Program-made: the position numbers and the translations under genes
The notes under the pieces: model-generated
What the model saw: the letters and a program-made list of their open reading frames with translations, nothing else
Database searches by the model: none
What the model was told of the DNA's origin: nothing
Part shown: positions 9,802 through 19,373 of the stretch, in pieces
How the letters are laid out: each line of letters begins with the position of its first letter
How positions within the stretch are numbered: the stretch's first letter is position 1
DNA from: Dokdonia sp.
Lineage (GTDB): Bacteria; Bacteroidota; Bacteroidia; Flavobacteriales; Flavobacteriaceae
Direction of reading: 5' to 3'
Assembly (NCBI GenBank): GCA_020630915.1
Contig: JAHDIF010000006.1
Location: 5,241 to 69,240 of the forward strand
DNA length: 64,000 nucleotides

Positions 9802-10648
9802 TGTGAATTACTTTAAAACTAGTCCCGTCCAAATTTACGTTTTTAGGTCTAGAATCAAGTATCTCACTTAGCATCTTATGGTAACTTTCAAAATTATTTA
9901 GGTTTTTATGCCCCCCTCCTATTACCGTATATAATTGGGTAAGTTTCGGCTTTATTTTAGATAGCTTAACACTAGTTTTGTAAGGTATAAGCTTGTCATC
10001 AGTCCCGTGTATAATATGTATAGGACATTGCACGTATTTAATCCATTTGTACGTAGGAAGGGGGTACTTGATGAGCCAAGAAAGTGGCATAAAAGGCATA
10101 TAACGACTCGTTACTTTTGTAAGACTATAATACGGTGCGTCTAACACCAACATACGCGGATTATTTACAGAAGCAATTTTTGTTGCAAGACCAGACCCTA
10201 AACTACGACCATACAATATAATATGCTTTTCTGCAACGTGCTCTTTCAGTTTGTTATATACCACTTGTAAATCACGCTTTAAAGCCTTTTGATTGCGGCG
10301 CCCTGTACTTTTCCCAAAACCTCGATAATCCATCATCACTACATCATAACCATTGCGGGTAAAATCTACCGCAAATTTTCCCCACCCCTTTATACTCTTA
10401 GAATTCCCTTTAAGATATAGAACTACTCCTTTAGAATCCTCTACCTTAAAATGAAGACCGTTCAATATTGCTCCATCTCTCGTTTCAATATTGTATTCAT
10501 CTACCTCTTGATTTTCATAGTAGAACTGAAAATCTGCAGGTAGCTTTTCTGGCTTAAACAAAAAGTAATCTTGTAAATAATACAGTAAGACACTTACTAC
10601 AACGTAAATAAGTAGTAAAACAAGAACAATATATAACCATTGTGACAT
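9779..10648 (-). CDS. Membrane-anchored alpha/beta hydrolase, paralogue of the next gene
   Basis: Same architecture as its downstream neighbour: N-terminal membrane segment (WLYIVLVLLLIYVVVSVLLYY), YLKGNSKSIKGWG in place of the HGNAGDLSRW oxyanion segment, nucleophile YGRSLGSG, Asp in HGTDDKLI and His in GGGHKNL. The first position of the oxyanion motif, normally His, is Lys here (LKGN), which may change activity. The start at 10648 puts the anchor at the N-terminus; an in-frame ATG at 10693 would add 15 residues. Substrate unknown. Confidence 0.8.
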   Translation of the reverse strand: MSQWLYIVLVLLLIYVVVSVLLYYLQDYFLFKPEKLPADFQFYYENQEVDEYNIETRDGAILNGLHFKVEDSKGVVLYLKGNSKSIKGWGKFAVDFTRNGYDVVMMDYRGFGKSTGRRNQKALKRDLQVVYNKLKEHVAEKHIILYGRSLGSGLATKIASVNNPRMLVLDAPYYSLTKVTSRYMPFMPLSWLIKYPLPTYKWIKYVQCPIHIIHGTDDKLIPYKTSVKLSKIKPKLTQLYTVIGGGHKNLNNFESYHKMLSEILDSRPKNVNLDGTSFKVIHNARRKKA

Positions 10649-10792
10649 ATCTAAAGATATTAAAAAAATACGAGAGGTTATGACATCGTACACTTTTATG
10701 AAGGCGACAATAGACTCCCTTTCTTTAACAATATTTTAAGTAAGGACTTCGTTTGTGCATTGTATCTTGAAACTCAATAAAAAAACAGACGA

Positions 10793-13657
10793 ATGACAAC
10801 CAAAACTTTCTTACAAACTACAGCTATAATGGTAGTCTTTGCTACACTTCTTATCTCTTGTAAAGGAGAAACAAGCAGTAGTGAAGATCAAGCCTCGTTA
10901 TCTGTAGACTACGAAAAATATGAGCTAGCCAATGGCTTAGACATTATTTTACACCAAGACAAAAGTGATCCTATTGTTTCTCTAGCCGTGCAATATGGAG
11001 TAGGTTCTAACCGAGAAAAAACGGGAAGAACAGGGTTTGCTCACTTATTTGAGCATATGCTTTTTCAAGAATCTGAGAATGTAGGACAAGATCAGTTCTT
11101 TAAAAAAGTACAAGACGCCGGCGGAACTCTAAACGGAGGAACTTGGAAAGATGGAACCATCTATTATGAAGTCGTTCCAAAAAATGCTATGGAAACAGTT
11201 ATGTGGTTAGAAAGTGACCGTATGGGCTTCTTAATTAATACGGTAACAGAAAGTGCATTTTACAATCAGCAAGAAGTAGTTCAGAATGAAAAGCGCCAGC
11301 GAGTAGATAACAATCCATATGGTCACACCAGTTGGGTAATTGATAAAAATTTATATCCAGAAGGACATCCATATAACTGGCAAGTAATTGGAGAACTTGT
11401 AGATCTTCAAAACGCCACCGTAGATGATGTGCGTGAGTTTTACGATCGCTTTTACGGGCCAAACAATGCAACCCTAGTACTCGCAGGAGATTTTGAGATC
11501 GCAGAGGCAAAGGAAATGATTGAAAAATATTTTGGAGAAATAAAAAGACGTCAAGAGGTAGAACCTTTAAAACCTCAGCGCGTTACGCTAGACAAAACAG
11601 TGCGATTGTACCACGAAGATAACTTTGCGCAAGCACCGCAACTCAATATGGTATGGCCTACTCTAGAACACTATACAGACGACGCTTACGCTCTTAGCTT
11701 TCTAGGGCAACTTTTATCAAGTGGTAAAAAAGCACCTATGTATAAAGTAATAGAAAAAGACAAAAAGCTTTCTTCTAGATATTTTGCCTTTAACCGTGCA
11801 CAAGAACTTGCAGGAGCCTTTAGAATAGGTGTTACCGCAAACGCAGGTGTAGATCTAGATAGTGTAGAGGCAGCCATAAACGACTCATTTAGACTTTTTG
11901 AAACAGAAGGTTTTACAGAGGCAGATGTAGAGCGCATTAAAGCAAGCTTAGAAACAGATTTCTACAATGGCATAAGCAGTATTCTTGGGAAGTCTAATCA
12001 GCTAGCCCGCTACAATGTATTTGCGGGAGATCCTGGTTTCATTGAAGAGGATATTGAGAATATCAAGAAGGTAACTAAAGACGACATTCTAAGAGTATAT
12101 AATACCTACGTAAAAGATAAGCCTTATGTTATGACTAGTTTTGTACCCAAAGGACAGCTAGAATTGATAACAGAGAATTCTGAAAAAGCACCTGTAGTAG
12201 AAGAAGCCATCACAGAAAATGTAGCTAAAGAAGTACAAGAAACTAATACAGAAATAGCAAAAACACCTTCCAATTTTGATCGCTCTATACAACCAGAAGC
12301 GGGAGAAACACCTTCGCTTAGAATTCCAGAAAGTTGGACAGCAGAGCTAGGCAATGGTATGCAGGTATATGGTATAGAGCAAAATGAGATCCCAACCGTA
12401 AACTTTAGCCTTGTGATAGAAGGCGGGCACTTACTAGATAGCAAAGAAAAGAACGGAGTGGCAAACCTTATGACAGACATTATGATGGAAGGTACCGCCT
12501 CAAAAACCCCAGAGCAACTAGAAGAAGAAATCCAGAAGCTAGGTGCCAGTATAAATATGTTTACAGGAAGAGAAGCGATTACCATTAGGGGGAACACGCT
12601 TACGCGAAATTTTGAAGCCACCATGGACCTTGTAGAAGAAATTCTTATGGAACCACGTTGGGATGAAGAAGAATTTGGACGTATCAAAACAGCTACCATA
12701 AATAGCATTAAAAGGTCTGCAGCAAATCCTAATGTAATTGCTCGAGATCAGTATAACAGAACACTATACGGAGAAGATCACATCTTTGCATACCCTACTA
12801 GCGGTACGGTAGAAAACGTAGAAGCCATCACTATGGACGATCTTAAAGAATTTTACAACAAGAACTTCTCACCATCGGTAAGTCGTTTCCATATTGTGGG
12901 TAAAATCAATAAAAATTCTGCATTAAGTGCCTTAAATGATTTAGAAGAAAAGTGGGCCGCAAAAGAAGTAACGATTCCTACCTATGAGTTACCAGCAGCA
13001 AGAGATAAGTCTTCACTTATATTTGTAGATGTCCCTAACGCAAAGCAATCTGTGATTAACATAGGCTACCTTTCTGTACCAAGATCTGACGAGAATTTCT
13101 ACCCACTAGAAGTAATGAACTTTAAACTAGGAGGAAACTTTTCTGGAGATGTAAATATGATCTTACGTGAAGAAAAAGGATACACCTATGGTGCACGCAC
13201 AGGTTTCTCAGGAAGCAAACGCCAGGGAACATTTACGGCATCATCTTCTGTACGCACAAACACTACTGGTGAGTCTGTTGAGATTTTTAGAGACGCAATT
13301 AAAAACTACAAAAACGGTATCAAGCCAGAAGATCTAGAGTTTACTAAAAACTCTATGATTAAGTCTAATGCACGCCGTTTTGAAACACAGTTTGCATTAC
13401 TAGGAATGCTACAAGAACGCAGTACCTATGGATTAGATGCAAACTATATTGAGGATGAAGAAGCCGTAGTACGCAATATGACCTTAGAACAGCATAAAGA
13501 ACTTGCAAATAAATATCTTGATGAGTCTAAAATGGCATATATGGTAGTAGGAGATGCTGCAACACAGTATAGCCAGTTTAAAGATATGGGCTTTGATGAA
13601 GTAGTGCTTCTAGATAAAGAAGGTAAAGAAATTGATTTACAAAAAGTAAAGCAGTAA
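10793..13657 (+). CDS. Double-domain M16 zinc metalloprotease, lipoprotein
   Basis: 954 residues with a lipoprotein signal (LLISCKGE, lipidated Cys near 23), so membrane-anchored on the periplasmic side or outer membrane. The N-terminal M16 half carries the inverted zinc motif HLFEHMLF (HxxEH, near residue 85), with the downstream Glu expected around 160 (FYNQQEVVQNEKRQ). An acidic linker rich in Glu/Thr (about 455-500) joins a second M16 half lacking HxxEH (LMTDIMMEGTA) but keeping the Tyr/Arg region GYTYGARTGF. This is the pitrilysin-type clamshell in one chain. Probably degrades or processes exported peptides. Monocistronic, with a terminator at 13683-13706. Confidence 0.92.
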   Translation: MTTKTFLQTTAIMVVFATLLISCKGETSSSEDQASLSVDYEKYELANGLDIILHQDKSDPIVSLAVQYGVGSNREKTGRTGFAHLFEHMLFQESENVGQDQFFKKVQDAGGTLNGGTWKDGTIYYEVVPKNAMETVMWLESDRMGFLINTVTESAFYNQQEVVQNEKRQRVDNNPYGHTSWVIDKNLYPEGHPYNWQVIGELVDLQNATVDDVREFYDRFYGPNNATLVLAGDFEIAEAKEMIEKYFGEIKRRQEVEPLKPQRVTLDKTVRLYHEDNFAQAPQLNMVWPTLEHYTDDAYALSFLGQLLSSGKKAPMYKVIEKDKKLSSRYFAFNRAQELAGAFRIGVTANAGVDLDSVEAAINDSFRLFETEGFTEADVERIKASLETDFYNGISSILGKSNQLARYNVFAGDPGFIEEDIENIKKVTKDDILRVYNTYVKDKPYVMTSFVPKGQLELITENSEKAPVVEEAITENVAKEVQETNTEIAKTPSNFDRSIQPEAGETPSLRIPESWTAELGNGMQVYGIEQNEIPTVNFSLVIEGGHLLDSKEKNGVANLMTDIMMEGTASKTPEQLEEEIQKLGASINMFTGREAITIRGNTLTRNFEATMDLVEEILMEPRWDEEEFGRIKTATINSIKRSAANPNVIARDQYNRTLYGEDHIFAYPTSGTVENVEAITMDDLKEFYNKNFSPSVSRFHIVGKINKNSALSALNDLEEKWAAKEVTIPTYELPAARDKSSLIFVDVPNAKQSVINIGYLSVPRSDENFYPLEVMNFKLGGNFSGDVNMILREEKGYTYGARTGFSGSKRQGTFTASSSVRTNTTGESVEIFRDAIKNYKNGIKPEDLEFTKNSMIKSNARRFETQFALLGMLQERSTYGLDANYIEDEEAVVRNMTLEQHKELANKYLDESKMAYMVVGDAATQYSQFKDMGFDEVVLLDKEGKEIDLQKVKQ

Positions 13658-13682
13658 TAAAACTGTTTTAATTATGAGAAAA

Positions 13683-13707
13683 GGCCTCTTTACAGAGGTC
13701 TTTTTTG
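13683..13707 (+). terminator. Intrinsic terminator after the M16 protease
   Basis: Stem GGCCTCT / AGAGGTC (one G-T pair) with a 4-base loop and a run of six T's. Confidence 0.85.
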
Positions 13708-13837
13708 TACGTATGCTTTCGCAAAAGCGAGGGTAGAGATTCATAAAAGTATTCAGAACAAAGGAGTAAAACTATCTTATATGATCTTCAACCCTAGAAA
13801 AAAAGGAATAGTTCAACGCATATGAGAAACTCAATTT

Positions 13838-14245
13838 AATTAAATTAGCCGTATCAAGAAACCTTTAAAAGACATACAATCAAGAGGAGACATACATATA
13901 CTGGTCTCTACTTTCTATTCAAAAATACGGAAGGATGTGTACCTCGCTCCTATTTTTGAAAAGCATATTCATGACTGGCCATCTCACCTTGATTATCTCA
14001 CGACTTTTTGGGAAAACAGTCTTTTTCATACAGGGCGATACAAAGGAAATCCGCTTCAGGTACACGAAGTTGTGGACAAGGCAGAGAATAATGGCCTAAA
14101 TGAACAACACTTTGGTGTATGGCTTAATCATTGGATACAAACCTTAGACGATTTATTTTTAGGAGATAATGCTACCATACTCAAACTAAGAGCGAGAAAG
14201 ATGGCGACACATATCCACATCCATCTATTTGAGGCTCGTGAGTAA
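13838..14245 (+). CDS. Group III-like truncated hemoglobin; start codon unclear
   Basis: Small 2/2 globin; family roles include binding O2, NO or peroxide. The first ATG (13937) gives 102 residues and would remove the first helices, yet the same frame upstream encodes a normal globin N-terminus (KDIQSRGDIHILVSTFYSKI, with the B-helix Phe-Tyr pair). The frame is open from 13811 and contains no ATG, GTG or TTG before 13937. I place the start at an ATT (13838) as the best guess, giving 135 residues. The proximal His is probably in NEQHFGVWLNHW. Alternatives are a rare start codon, a sequencing error, or an inactivated gene. Confidence 0.7.
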
Positions 14246-14301
14246 TTAGTATACTCGTTATCTTAGTGTAGTGTCTTTATAATTTGCGTTCATTTTGCCA
14301 C

Positions 14302-14325
14302 AAAAAACCACCTTTTAAAGGTGGT
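14302..14325 (-). terminator. Intrinsic terminator after the ferredoxin gene
   Basis: Near-perfect palindrome ACCACCTTT-T-AAAGGTGGT with six A's on its left side, that is, a T-tract for minus-strand transcription. Lies about 40 bp beyond the ferredoxin stop. Confidence 0.75.
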
Positions 14326-14365
14326 CTATTCATTAATACTAGTATTGTGCTAGAGCATTTCAAGC

Positions 14366-14716
14366 CTATTTATGATGCATAAATGCTTGTTTTCCTAACA
14401 ACTCCTCTTCTGTCTCCACATTATCTTCATCGGGTACACAACAATCTACTGGACATACAGCTGCACATTGCGGTTCTTCGTGAAAACCTTTACACTCCGT
14501 GCACTTATCCGGTATAATGTAATATATTTCATCACTTACAGGCTCTTGAGCTTCATTTGCATCTACCTCTTTTCCATTCGGCAAGACTACATTTCCTTCT
14601 AGATCTGTACCATCTGCATAACGCCAGTCGTCTGCGCCTTCATAAATAGCGGTATTAGGACACTCTGGCTCGCAGGCGCCACAATTAATACACTCATCTG
14701 TAATGATAATTGCCAT
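14366..14716 (-). CDS. Ferredoxin with two 4Fe-4S clusters
   Basis: 116 residues, cytoplasmic electron carrier. First cluster motif [12 protein letters not shown] (CxxCxxCxxxCP) near residue 9; second is [18 protein letters not shown], with an eight-residue insertion between the second and third Cys as in Alvin-type 2[4Fe-4S] ferredoxins. A loop of about 45 residues rich in Asp/Glu lies between them. Divergent from the acyl-CoA reductase gene, with only about 60 bp between their start codons, so promoters must be packed close together. Conserved next to an acyl-CoA reductase gene in many Bacteroidetes as far as I recall; not checked. Confidence 0.93.
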   Translation of the reverse strand: MAIIITDECINCGACEPECPNTAIYEGADDWRYADGTDLEGNVVLPNGKEVDANEAQEPVSDEIYYIIPDKCTECKGFHEEPQCAAVCPVDCCVPDEDNVETEEELLGKQAFMHHK

Positions 14717-14779
14717 AGGGTTTCTTTTTCAATAACTTTGTGCAAAAATAGTGCCTATCCTATGATTAGGCAAACGTCT

Positions 14780-15841
14780 ATGGATTTACAACAAAGAATT
14801 AACGCTTTCGCAAAACTTGGGAACTTCCTTTCTCAATTTTCTAGACAAGAGATTACCGCAAAAGACAGCGTAGCTCATAATGAGCTATTTTTTGATGGTT
14901 TCATACACCAGATAAAACTCGCTGGAGAAAACAATGGCTGGTTTACCAAAGAGAATGTGCTATTTGCCTGTGAAGGATGGTCAGAATTACTTAAAATAAA
15001 CAACCTCTCAAAGTGGTTAGAGAAGTATGATTTCGCCCAAACGTATGCACCAAAAACTGTGGTCATTATTATGGCTGGAAACATTCCTTTAGTGGGTTTT
15101 CACGATTTCTTAAGTGTTCTTATATCTGGACATCACGTGATTGTAAAACAATCGAGTAATGATAAACACTTACTCCCCTTTTTAGCCAGATATCTAGAGT
15201 ACGTAGATCCAAATTTTAAAGGACGAATCACTTTTACAGAAGACAAACTCACAAACTTTGATGCCGTGATTGCTACAGGAAGCGATAATACAGCACGATA
15301 TTTTGAATATTATTTTGGTAATAAACCAAATATTATACGCAAAAACCGTAACTCTGTAGCAGTTCTTACGGGAACTGAAACACCAGAACAATTAGAAGCA
15401 TTGGCCGATGATATTTTTAGATATTTTGGACTAGGCTGTCGCAATGTTTCTAAACTATATGTGCCGCAAGATTACAATTTTGACTCCTTTTTCAAGGCCG
15501 TTTATAAATGGAAGGATATTATTAATCACGCAAAGTATGCAAACAACTACGATTATAATAAAGCGGTTTATTTGATGAGTCTCTTTGACACGCTGGAAAA
15601 TGGTTTTTTAATGATCAAGGAAGACCAGAGCTTTGGATCTCCCATTGCCACATTATTTTATGAGAAGTATGACTCAAAAGAGAACTTAGAAAAAACACTT
15701 GCACAAAAGACTGAGCAAATACAGTGCGTCGTTGCCAACGGTTTTAATGACTCCGAAATATCATTTGGGAAAACTCAAAAACCGACCCTTAGCGATTATG
15801 CAGACAGTGTAGACACTATTGCTTTTTTGTTAAAAATTTAG
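14780..15841 (+). CDS. Acyl-CoA reductase (LuxC family)
   Basis: LuxC-type NAD(P)H-dependent acyl-CoA reductases reduce acyl-CoA to aldehyde through a catalytic Cys. 353 residues from the chosen start (MDLQQRINAFAKLG). Visible: VVIIMAGNIPLVGFHDFLS (Rossmann region), VIVKQSSNDKHLLPFL, TGSDNTARYFEYYFG and the likely catalytic Cys in FGLGCRNVSKLYVP near residue 217. An upstream ATG at 14738 would add 14 residues and sits very close to the divergent ferredoxin gene, so I prefer 14780. It precedes serC and serA and may be co-transcribed with them; the reason for that linkage is unknown. Confidence 0.85.
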   Translation: MDLQQRINAFAKLGNFLSQFSRQEITAKDSVAHNELFFDGFIHQIKLAGENNGWFTKENVLFACEGWSELLKINNLSKWLEKYDFAQTYAPKTVVIIMAGNIPLVGFHDFLSVLISGHHVIVKQSSNDKHLLPFLARYLEYVDPNFKGRITFTEDKLTNFDAVIATGSDNTARYFEYYFGNKPNIIRKNRNSVAVLTGTETPEQLEALADDIFRYFGLGCRNVSKLYVPQDYNFDSFFKAVYKWKDIINHAKYANNYDYNKAVYLMSLFDTLENGFLMIKEDQSFGSPIATLFYEKYDSKENLEKTLAQKTEQIQCVVANGFNDSEISFGKTQKPTLSDYADSVDTIAFLLKI

Positions 15842-15915
15842 TGTATAAATTATCAGATTAATAATAAGTTTTTGCCCCATTTTGGGCATCTTTGTAGTGG
15901 ATAAAAAAACCACTA

Positions 15916-16980
15916 ATGAAGAAGCATAATTTTAGCGCAGGGCCGTGTATTTTACCTCAAGAAGTTTTTAAAGAGGCATCACAGGCAATTTTAGATTTTA
16001 ATGATTCCGGTCTTTCTATTTTAGAGATTTCACATCGTTCCAAAGACTTTGTAGATGTAATGGATGAAGCCCGCAATCTAGCTCTTGAATTGCTAGGACT
16101 AGAAGGTCAAGGGTATAAAGCATTATTCCTTCAAGGTGGGGCTAGTTCCCAGTTTTTAATGACTGCCTATAACTTATTACAGTCCAAAGCTGGATACATA
16201 AACACCGGGACTTGGAGTGACAAAGCTATTAAAGAAGCAAAGCTTTTTGGAGAAGTAATAGAAGTTGCTTCTAGTAAAGATGCAAACTACAATTATATCC
16301 CAAAAGGTTTTGAACTCCCAGAAAATCTAGACTATCTCCATCTTACAAGTAACAATACTATTTTCGGGACACAGATCAAACACTTCCCTGTGGTAGATTG
16401 TCCGCTTATTTGTGATATGAGTAGTGATATTTTTTCGCGACAGCTAGATTTTTCAAAATTTGATTTAATCTATGCCGGTACTCAAAAAAATATGGGTCCA
16501 GCGGGTACTACATTAGTCGTACTGAGAGAAGATCTTTTAGGGAAAGTTTCTAGAGCAATCCCTAGTATGCTAGACTATAGTGTGCATATAGGCAAAGGAA
16601 GTATGTTTAACACACCCGCAGTTTACGCGGTATATGTTTCTATGCTTACCTTGAGATGGTTGAAGGCTCGAGGTGGTATCACCGCAATAGAAGAAATAAA
16701 CAACAGAAAAGCAACCTTACTATACTCTGAGATTGATTTAAACCCCCTTTTCAAAGGCTTTGCAGCCAAAGAAGATCGATCTACTATGAATGCTACGTTC
16801 TCGCTAACAGATGGTGATCTCAAAGAAACCTTTGATACTATGTGGAAAGAAGCTGGAATTAATGGATTAAACGGTCACAGAAGTGTAGGTGGTTATAGAG
16901 CATCTATGTATAATGCATTAAGTATAGAAAGTGTAGGGGAACTTGTAGATGTGATGAGTGAACTCGAGAGAAAAGCATAG
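15916..16980 (+). CDS. serC: Phosphoserine aminotransferase
   Basis: PLP enzyme converting 3-phosphohydroxypyruvate and glutamate to phosphoserine (serine synthesis) and acting in pyridoxal phosphate synthesis in some bacteria. 354 residues. Visible: NFSAGPCILP at the N-terminus, SHRSKDF, the PLP-lysine segment YAGTQKNMGPAGTT (Lys near 190) and the phosphate-binding C-terminal GHRSVGGYRASMYNA. Followed by serA 75 bp downstream; the two make 3-phosphoglycerate into phosphoserine in reverse gene order. Confidence 0.96.
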   Translation: MKKHNFSAGPCILPQEVFKEASQAILDFNDSGLSILEISHRSKDFVDVMDEARNLALELLGLEGQGYKALFLQGGASSQFLMTAYNLLQSKAGYINTGTWSDKAIKEAKLFGEVIEVASSKDANYNYIPKGFELPENLDYLHLTSNNTIFGTQIKHFPVVDCPLICDMSSDIFSRQLDFSKFDLIYAGTQKNMGPAGTTLVVLREDLLGKVSRAIPSMLDYSVHIGKGSMFNTPAVYAVYVSMLTLRWLKARGGITAIEEINNRKATLLYSEIDLNPLFKGFAAKEDRSTMNATFSLTDGDLKETFDTMWKEAGINGLNGHRSVGGYRASMYNALSIESVGELVDVMSELERKA

Positions 16981-17033
16981 CTTTTAAGCATACTATTAAT
17001 AAGAAGCAAAAATCAATATTAATTAAAAAGATA

Positions 17034-17047
17034 CCCGCCTAAGCGGG
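17034..17047 (+). promoter_or_regulatory. Short hairpin immediately upstream of the serA start
   Basis: CCCGC-CTAA-GCGGG, ending 8 bp before the serA ATG, where ribosome contacts would occur. There is no T-tract. It may limit serA translation or mark a processing site in the serC-serA transcript. Confidence 0.45.
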
Positions 17048-17055
17048 CGTTAAAA

Positions 17056-18006
17056 ATGAAAGTATTAGCAAACGACGGAGTTTCACAGACAGGAATAGAT
17101 GCCTTAGAAGCCGCAGGTTTTGAAGTAATTACAACTAAAGTTGCCCAAGAGCAATTGATCAACTATATAAACGATAACGCCATAGATGTTGTACTCGTAA
17201 GAAGTGCTACCACTGTGCGTAAAGAAGTCGTAGATGCCTGCCCTAGTCTTAAAATAATAGGCCGAGGTGGTGTCGGTATGGATAATATAGATGTTACCTA
17301 TGCTCGTGAAAAGGGGTTACACGTAATCAATACACCTGCAGCATCTTCTGAGAGTGTAGCAGAACTTGTTTTTGCACATTTATTTAACGGTGTACGATTC
17401 TTATATGCCTCCAACCGCGATATGCCTTTAGATGGTGATAGCAAATTTAAGGACCTTAAAAAAGCATATGCAAAAGGTATTGAACTGCGTGGAAAAACAC
17501 TTGGAGTCATTGGTTTTGGTCGTATAGGCCAGGCAACTGCAAAGATTGCTTTAGGATGTGGTATGAAGGTAATGGCTTTTGATCCATTTATGAAAGAAGC
17601 AACTGTCACGGTACCTTTTTTTGACGGGCAATCTGTCTCCTTTGATATAACAACAGTCTCAAAAGAAGAATTACTCAAAGAGGCAGACTTTGTTACCCTG
17701 CACGTACCTGCTCAAAAAGATTATGTTATAGGCAAAACAGAAATCGCATTGATGAAAGATGGAGCCGCTATCATAAATGCCGCGCGTGGTGGGGTTATAG
17801 ATGAGGTAGCTTTAATCGAAGCCCTTAATAGCAATAAATTAGCCTTTGCAGGACTAGATGTTTTTGAAAATGAACCAAAACCAGCAGTGCAAGTTCTAAT
17901 GAATTCAAAAGTTTCTCTCACTCCCCACATAGGCGCAGCAACGGGAGAGGCCCAAGATAGAATAGGAACAGAACTTGCAGAACAGATAATTTCTATTCTT
18001 AAATAG
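17056..18006 (+). CDS. serA: D-3-phosphoglycerate dehydrogenase
   Basis: First step of serine synthesis, oxidising 3-phosphoglycerate with NAD. 316 residues: the short form lacking the ASB and ACT regulatory domains, so direct serine feedback is unlikely. NAD-binding GFGRIGQATA near 155; catalytic Arg in NAARGGVIDE, Glu in FENEP and His in TPHIGAAT. Substrate-binding GRGGVGMDNID near 74. Ends at a good terminator (18033-18057). Confidence 0.95.
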   Translation: MKVLANDGVSQTGIDALEAAGFEVITTKVAQEQLINYINDNAIDVVLVRSATTVRKEVVDACPSLKIIGRGGVGMDNIDVTYAREKGLHVINTPAASSESVAELVFAHLFNGVRFLYASNRDMPLDGDSKFKDLKKAYAKGIELRGKTLGVIGFGRIGQATAKIALGCGMKVMAFDPFMKEATVTVPFFDGQSVSFDITTVSKEELLKEADFVTLHVPAQKDYVIGKTEIALMKDGAAIINAARGGVIDEVALIEALNSNKLAFAGLDVFENEPKPAVQVLMNSKVSLTPHIGAATGEAQDRIGTELAEQIISILK

Positions 18007-18032
18007 TGTATTTGATCGGCGTTTTTATACTA

Positions 18033-18057
18033 ACCGTCCTTCTGGGGCGGTTTTTTA
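18033..18057 (+). terminator. Intrinsic terminator after serA
   Basis: Stem ACCGTCC / GGGCGGT with one G-T pair and a five-base loop, followed by a T-run. Confidence 0.8.
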
Positions 18058-18130
18058 TACGCTTTCGCGAAAGCCTTTGTAATTTTTTGTACATTGAAAA
18101 AGAGCATTAACAATTAAATACAATATAAAA

Positions 18131-18760
18131 ATGTCAGGATTATTAGAATTATTAAATAGCCCAATGGGTAAACAAATCATTAGCGGTGTAAGTGGATCTA
18201 CTGGACAATCAGAAAGTAGTACAGGAAGTGTTTTAAGTATGGCATTGCCTGTACTTATGGGAGCTATGAAAAAAAATGTACAAACTCCAGAAGGAGCAGC
18301 GGGATTAATGGGAGCTCTATCAGGAAAACACGATGGAAGTATTTTAGATAACCTAGGAGGGTTGTTTAGCGGTGGTATAGATGATAGTGTAAAGCAAGAT
18401 GGCGCCGGAATTCTTGGTCACCTTTTAGGCGGGAAACAAGCAGAAGTAGAGAATGCGTTAAGTAGCAAATCTGGTATGGATGCAGGTGCTGTAGGAGATA
18501 TTCTTAAAGTAGCCGCTCCAATATTAATGGGTGTTTTAGGAAAACAAACAAGACAATCAGGTGTAAACGATGGAAATGGAATGAATGCACTACTAGGAAG
18601 TATGCTAGGTGGGCAACCTCAAGAAAACCAAAGTCTCATAACCTCTTTATTAGATGCAGATGGTGACGGAAGTATCCTTGATGATGTAGCTGGAATGGTT
18701 CTTGGTGGTAAGAAATCAGGAGGCCTCGGCGGACTTCTTGGAGGTCTTTTTGGGAAGTAA
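18131..18760 (+). CDS. DUF937 family protein
   Basis: 209 residues, Gly/Leu/Ser-rich and acidic, no signal peptide. DUF937 features: LLELLNSPMGKQIISGVSG at the start, LPVLMGAMKKN, GILGHLLGGKQ and VAAPILMGVLGKQ, two rounds of a helix-loop-helix pattern. The Asp-rich DGDGSILDD near the C-terminus resembles a calcium-type loop. Function is unknown for the family. Followed by a long-stem terminator; preceded by a palindrome copy at 18061. Confidence 0.85.
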   Translation: MSGLLELLNSPMGKQIISGVSGSTGQSESSTGSVLSMALPVLMGAMKKNVQTPEGAAGLMGALSGKHDGSILDNLGGLFSGGIDDSVKQDGAGILGHLLGGKQAEVENALSSKSGMDAGAVGDILKVAAPILMGVLGKQTRQSGVNDGNGMNALLGSMLGGQPQENQSLITSLLDADGDGSILDDVAGMVLGGKKSGGLGGLLGGLFGK

Positions 18761-18783
18761 GACTACTACTTAAATTATTTTAT

Positions 18784-18822
18784 AATCGCGTACAAGCTTG
18801 TATTGTACGCGATTTTTTTTAG
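18784..18822 (+). terminator. Strong intrinsic terminator after the DUF937 gene
   Basis: Twelve-base arms AATCGCGTACAA / TTGTACGCGATT around a seven-base loop, then eight T's. Confidence 0.9.
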
Positions 18823-18944
18823 TTCCCTAAATCATAAGGGGCATTCACTCAATACCAATATAGTAGATCGTCTTTGCAGTGTACTTTTACAGTATTAAAA
18901 ATGTTTTAATAATAGACTATTTAAAAAATTAATACCTTACTACT

Positions 18945-19355
18945 ATGAAAAAAAATATACTACTCCCACTACTCCTACTTCTCCTCATTATAGCTGCAAG
19001 CTGTGGCGGTGTAAAAAAAGACATACAGAATTCAACCAATAATTTTAATGATACTGTACGTATTGCAAATGACAGTCTCGAATATGAGATTATCATTATA
19101 GAACCCGGATTTAATCAATGGCTGGCTACACAAATGCCTCGTGGTTTTAATGAGCAATTTTGGTTTGAAAACCGAAATATATTTCTAGTAACAGAGTACA
19201 ATAATAGGGTACTTAACCCTAACCAATTTGACGCCAATTTATACCTTCAACAGATAGACTACAAACAAAATATAGACTACGGATATGAAGTGAATTACCT
19301 TCTTTGGAATTGGTTTCAATTTTTTCAAGAGCGTTACAAACAAAAACTACGATAG
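18945..19355 (+). CDS. DUF6146-like lipoprotein
   Basis: 136 residues. Lipoprotein signal with lipidated Cys near 20 (LIIAASCGG). The mature part has EYEIIIIEPGFNQWL and a Tyr/Trp/Phe-rich tail (VNYLLWNWFQFFQERYK), resembling the small lipoproteins I recall as DUF6146 in Flavobacteriia; the family name is from memory. No enzymatic motif. First gene of a five-gene run ending at 23244. Confidence 0.7.
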   Translation: MKKNILLPLLLLLLIIAASCGGVKKDIQNSTNNFNDTVRIANDSLEYEIIIIEPGFNQWLATQMPRGFNEQFWFENRNIFLVTEYNNRVLNPNQFDANLYLQQIDYKQNIDYGYEVNYLLWNWFQFFQERYKQKLR

Positions 19356-19373
19356 TTGTATTTTTGCCCAGCT

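Noticed and set aside
18071-18096. TTTG/TAnnTTTG promoter for the DUF937 gene
   Set aside because: TTTG and TACATTG are present but only ten bases apart, too close for the consensus spacing.
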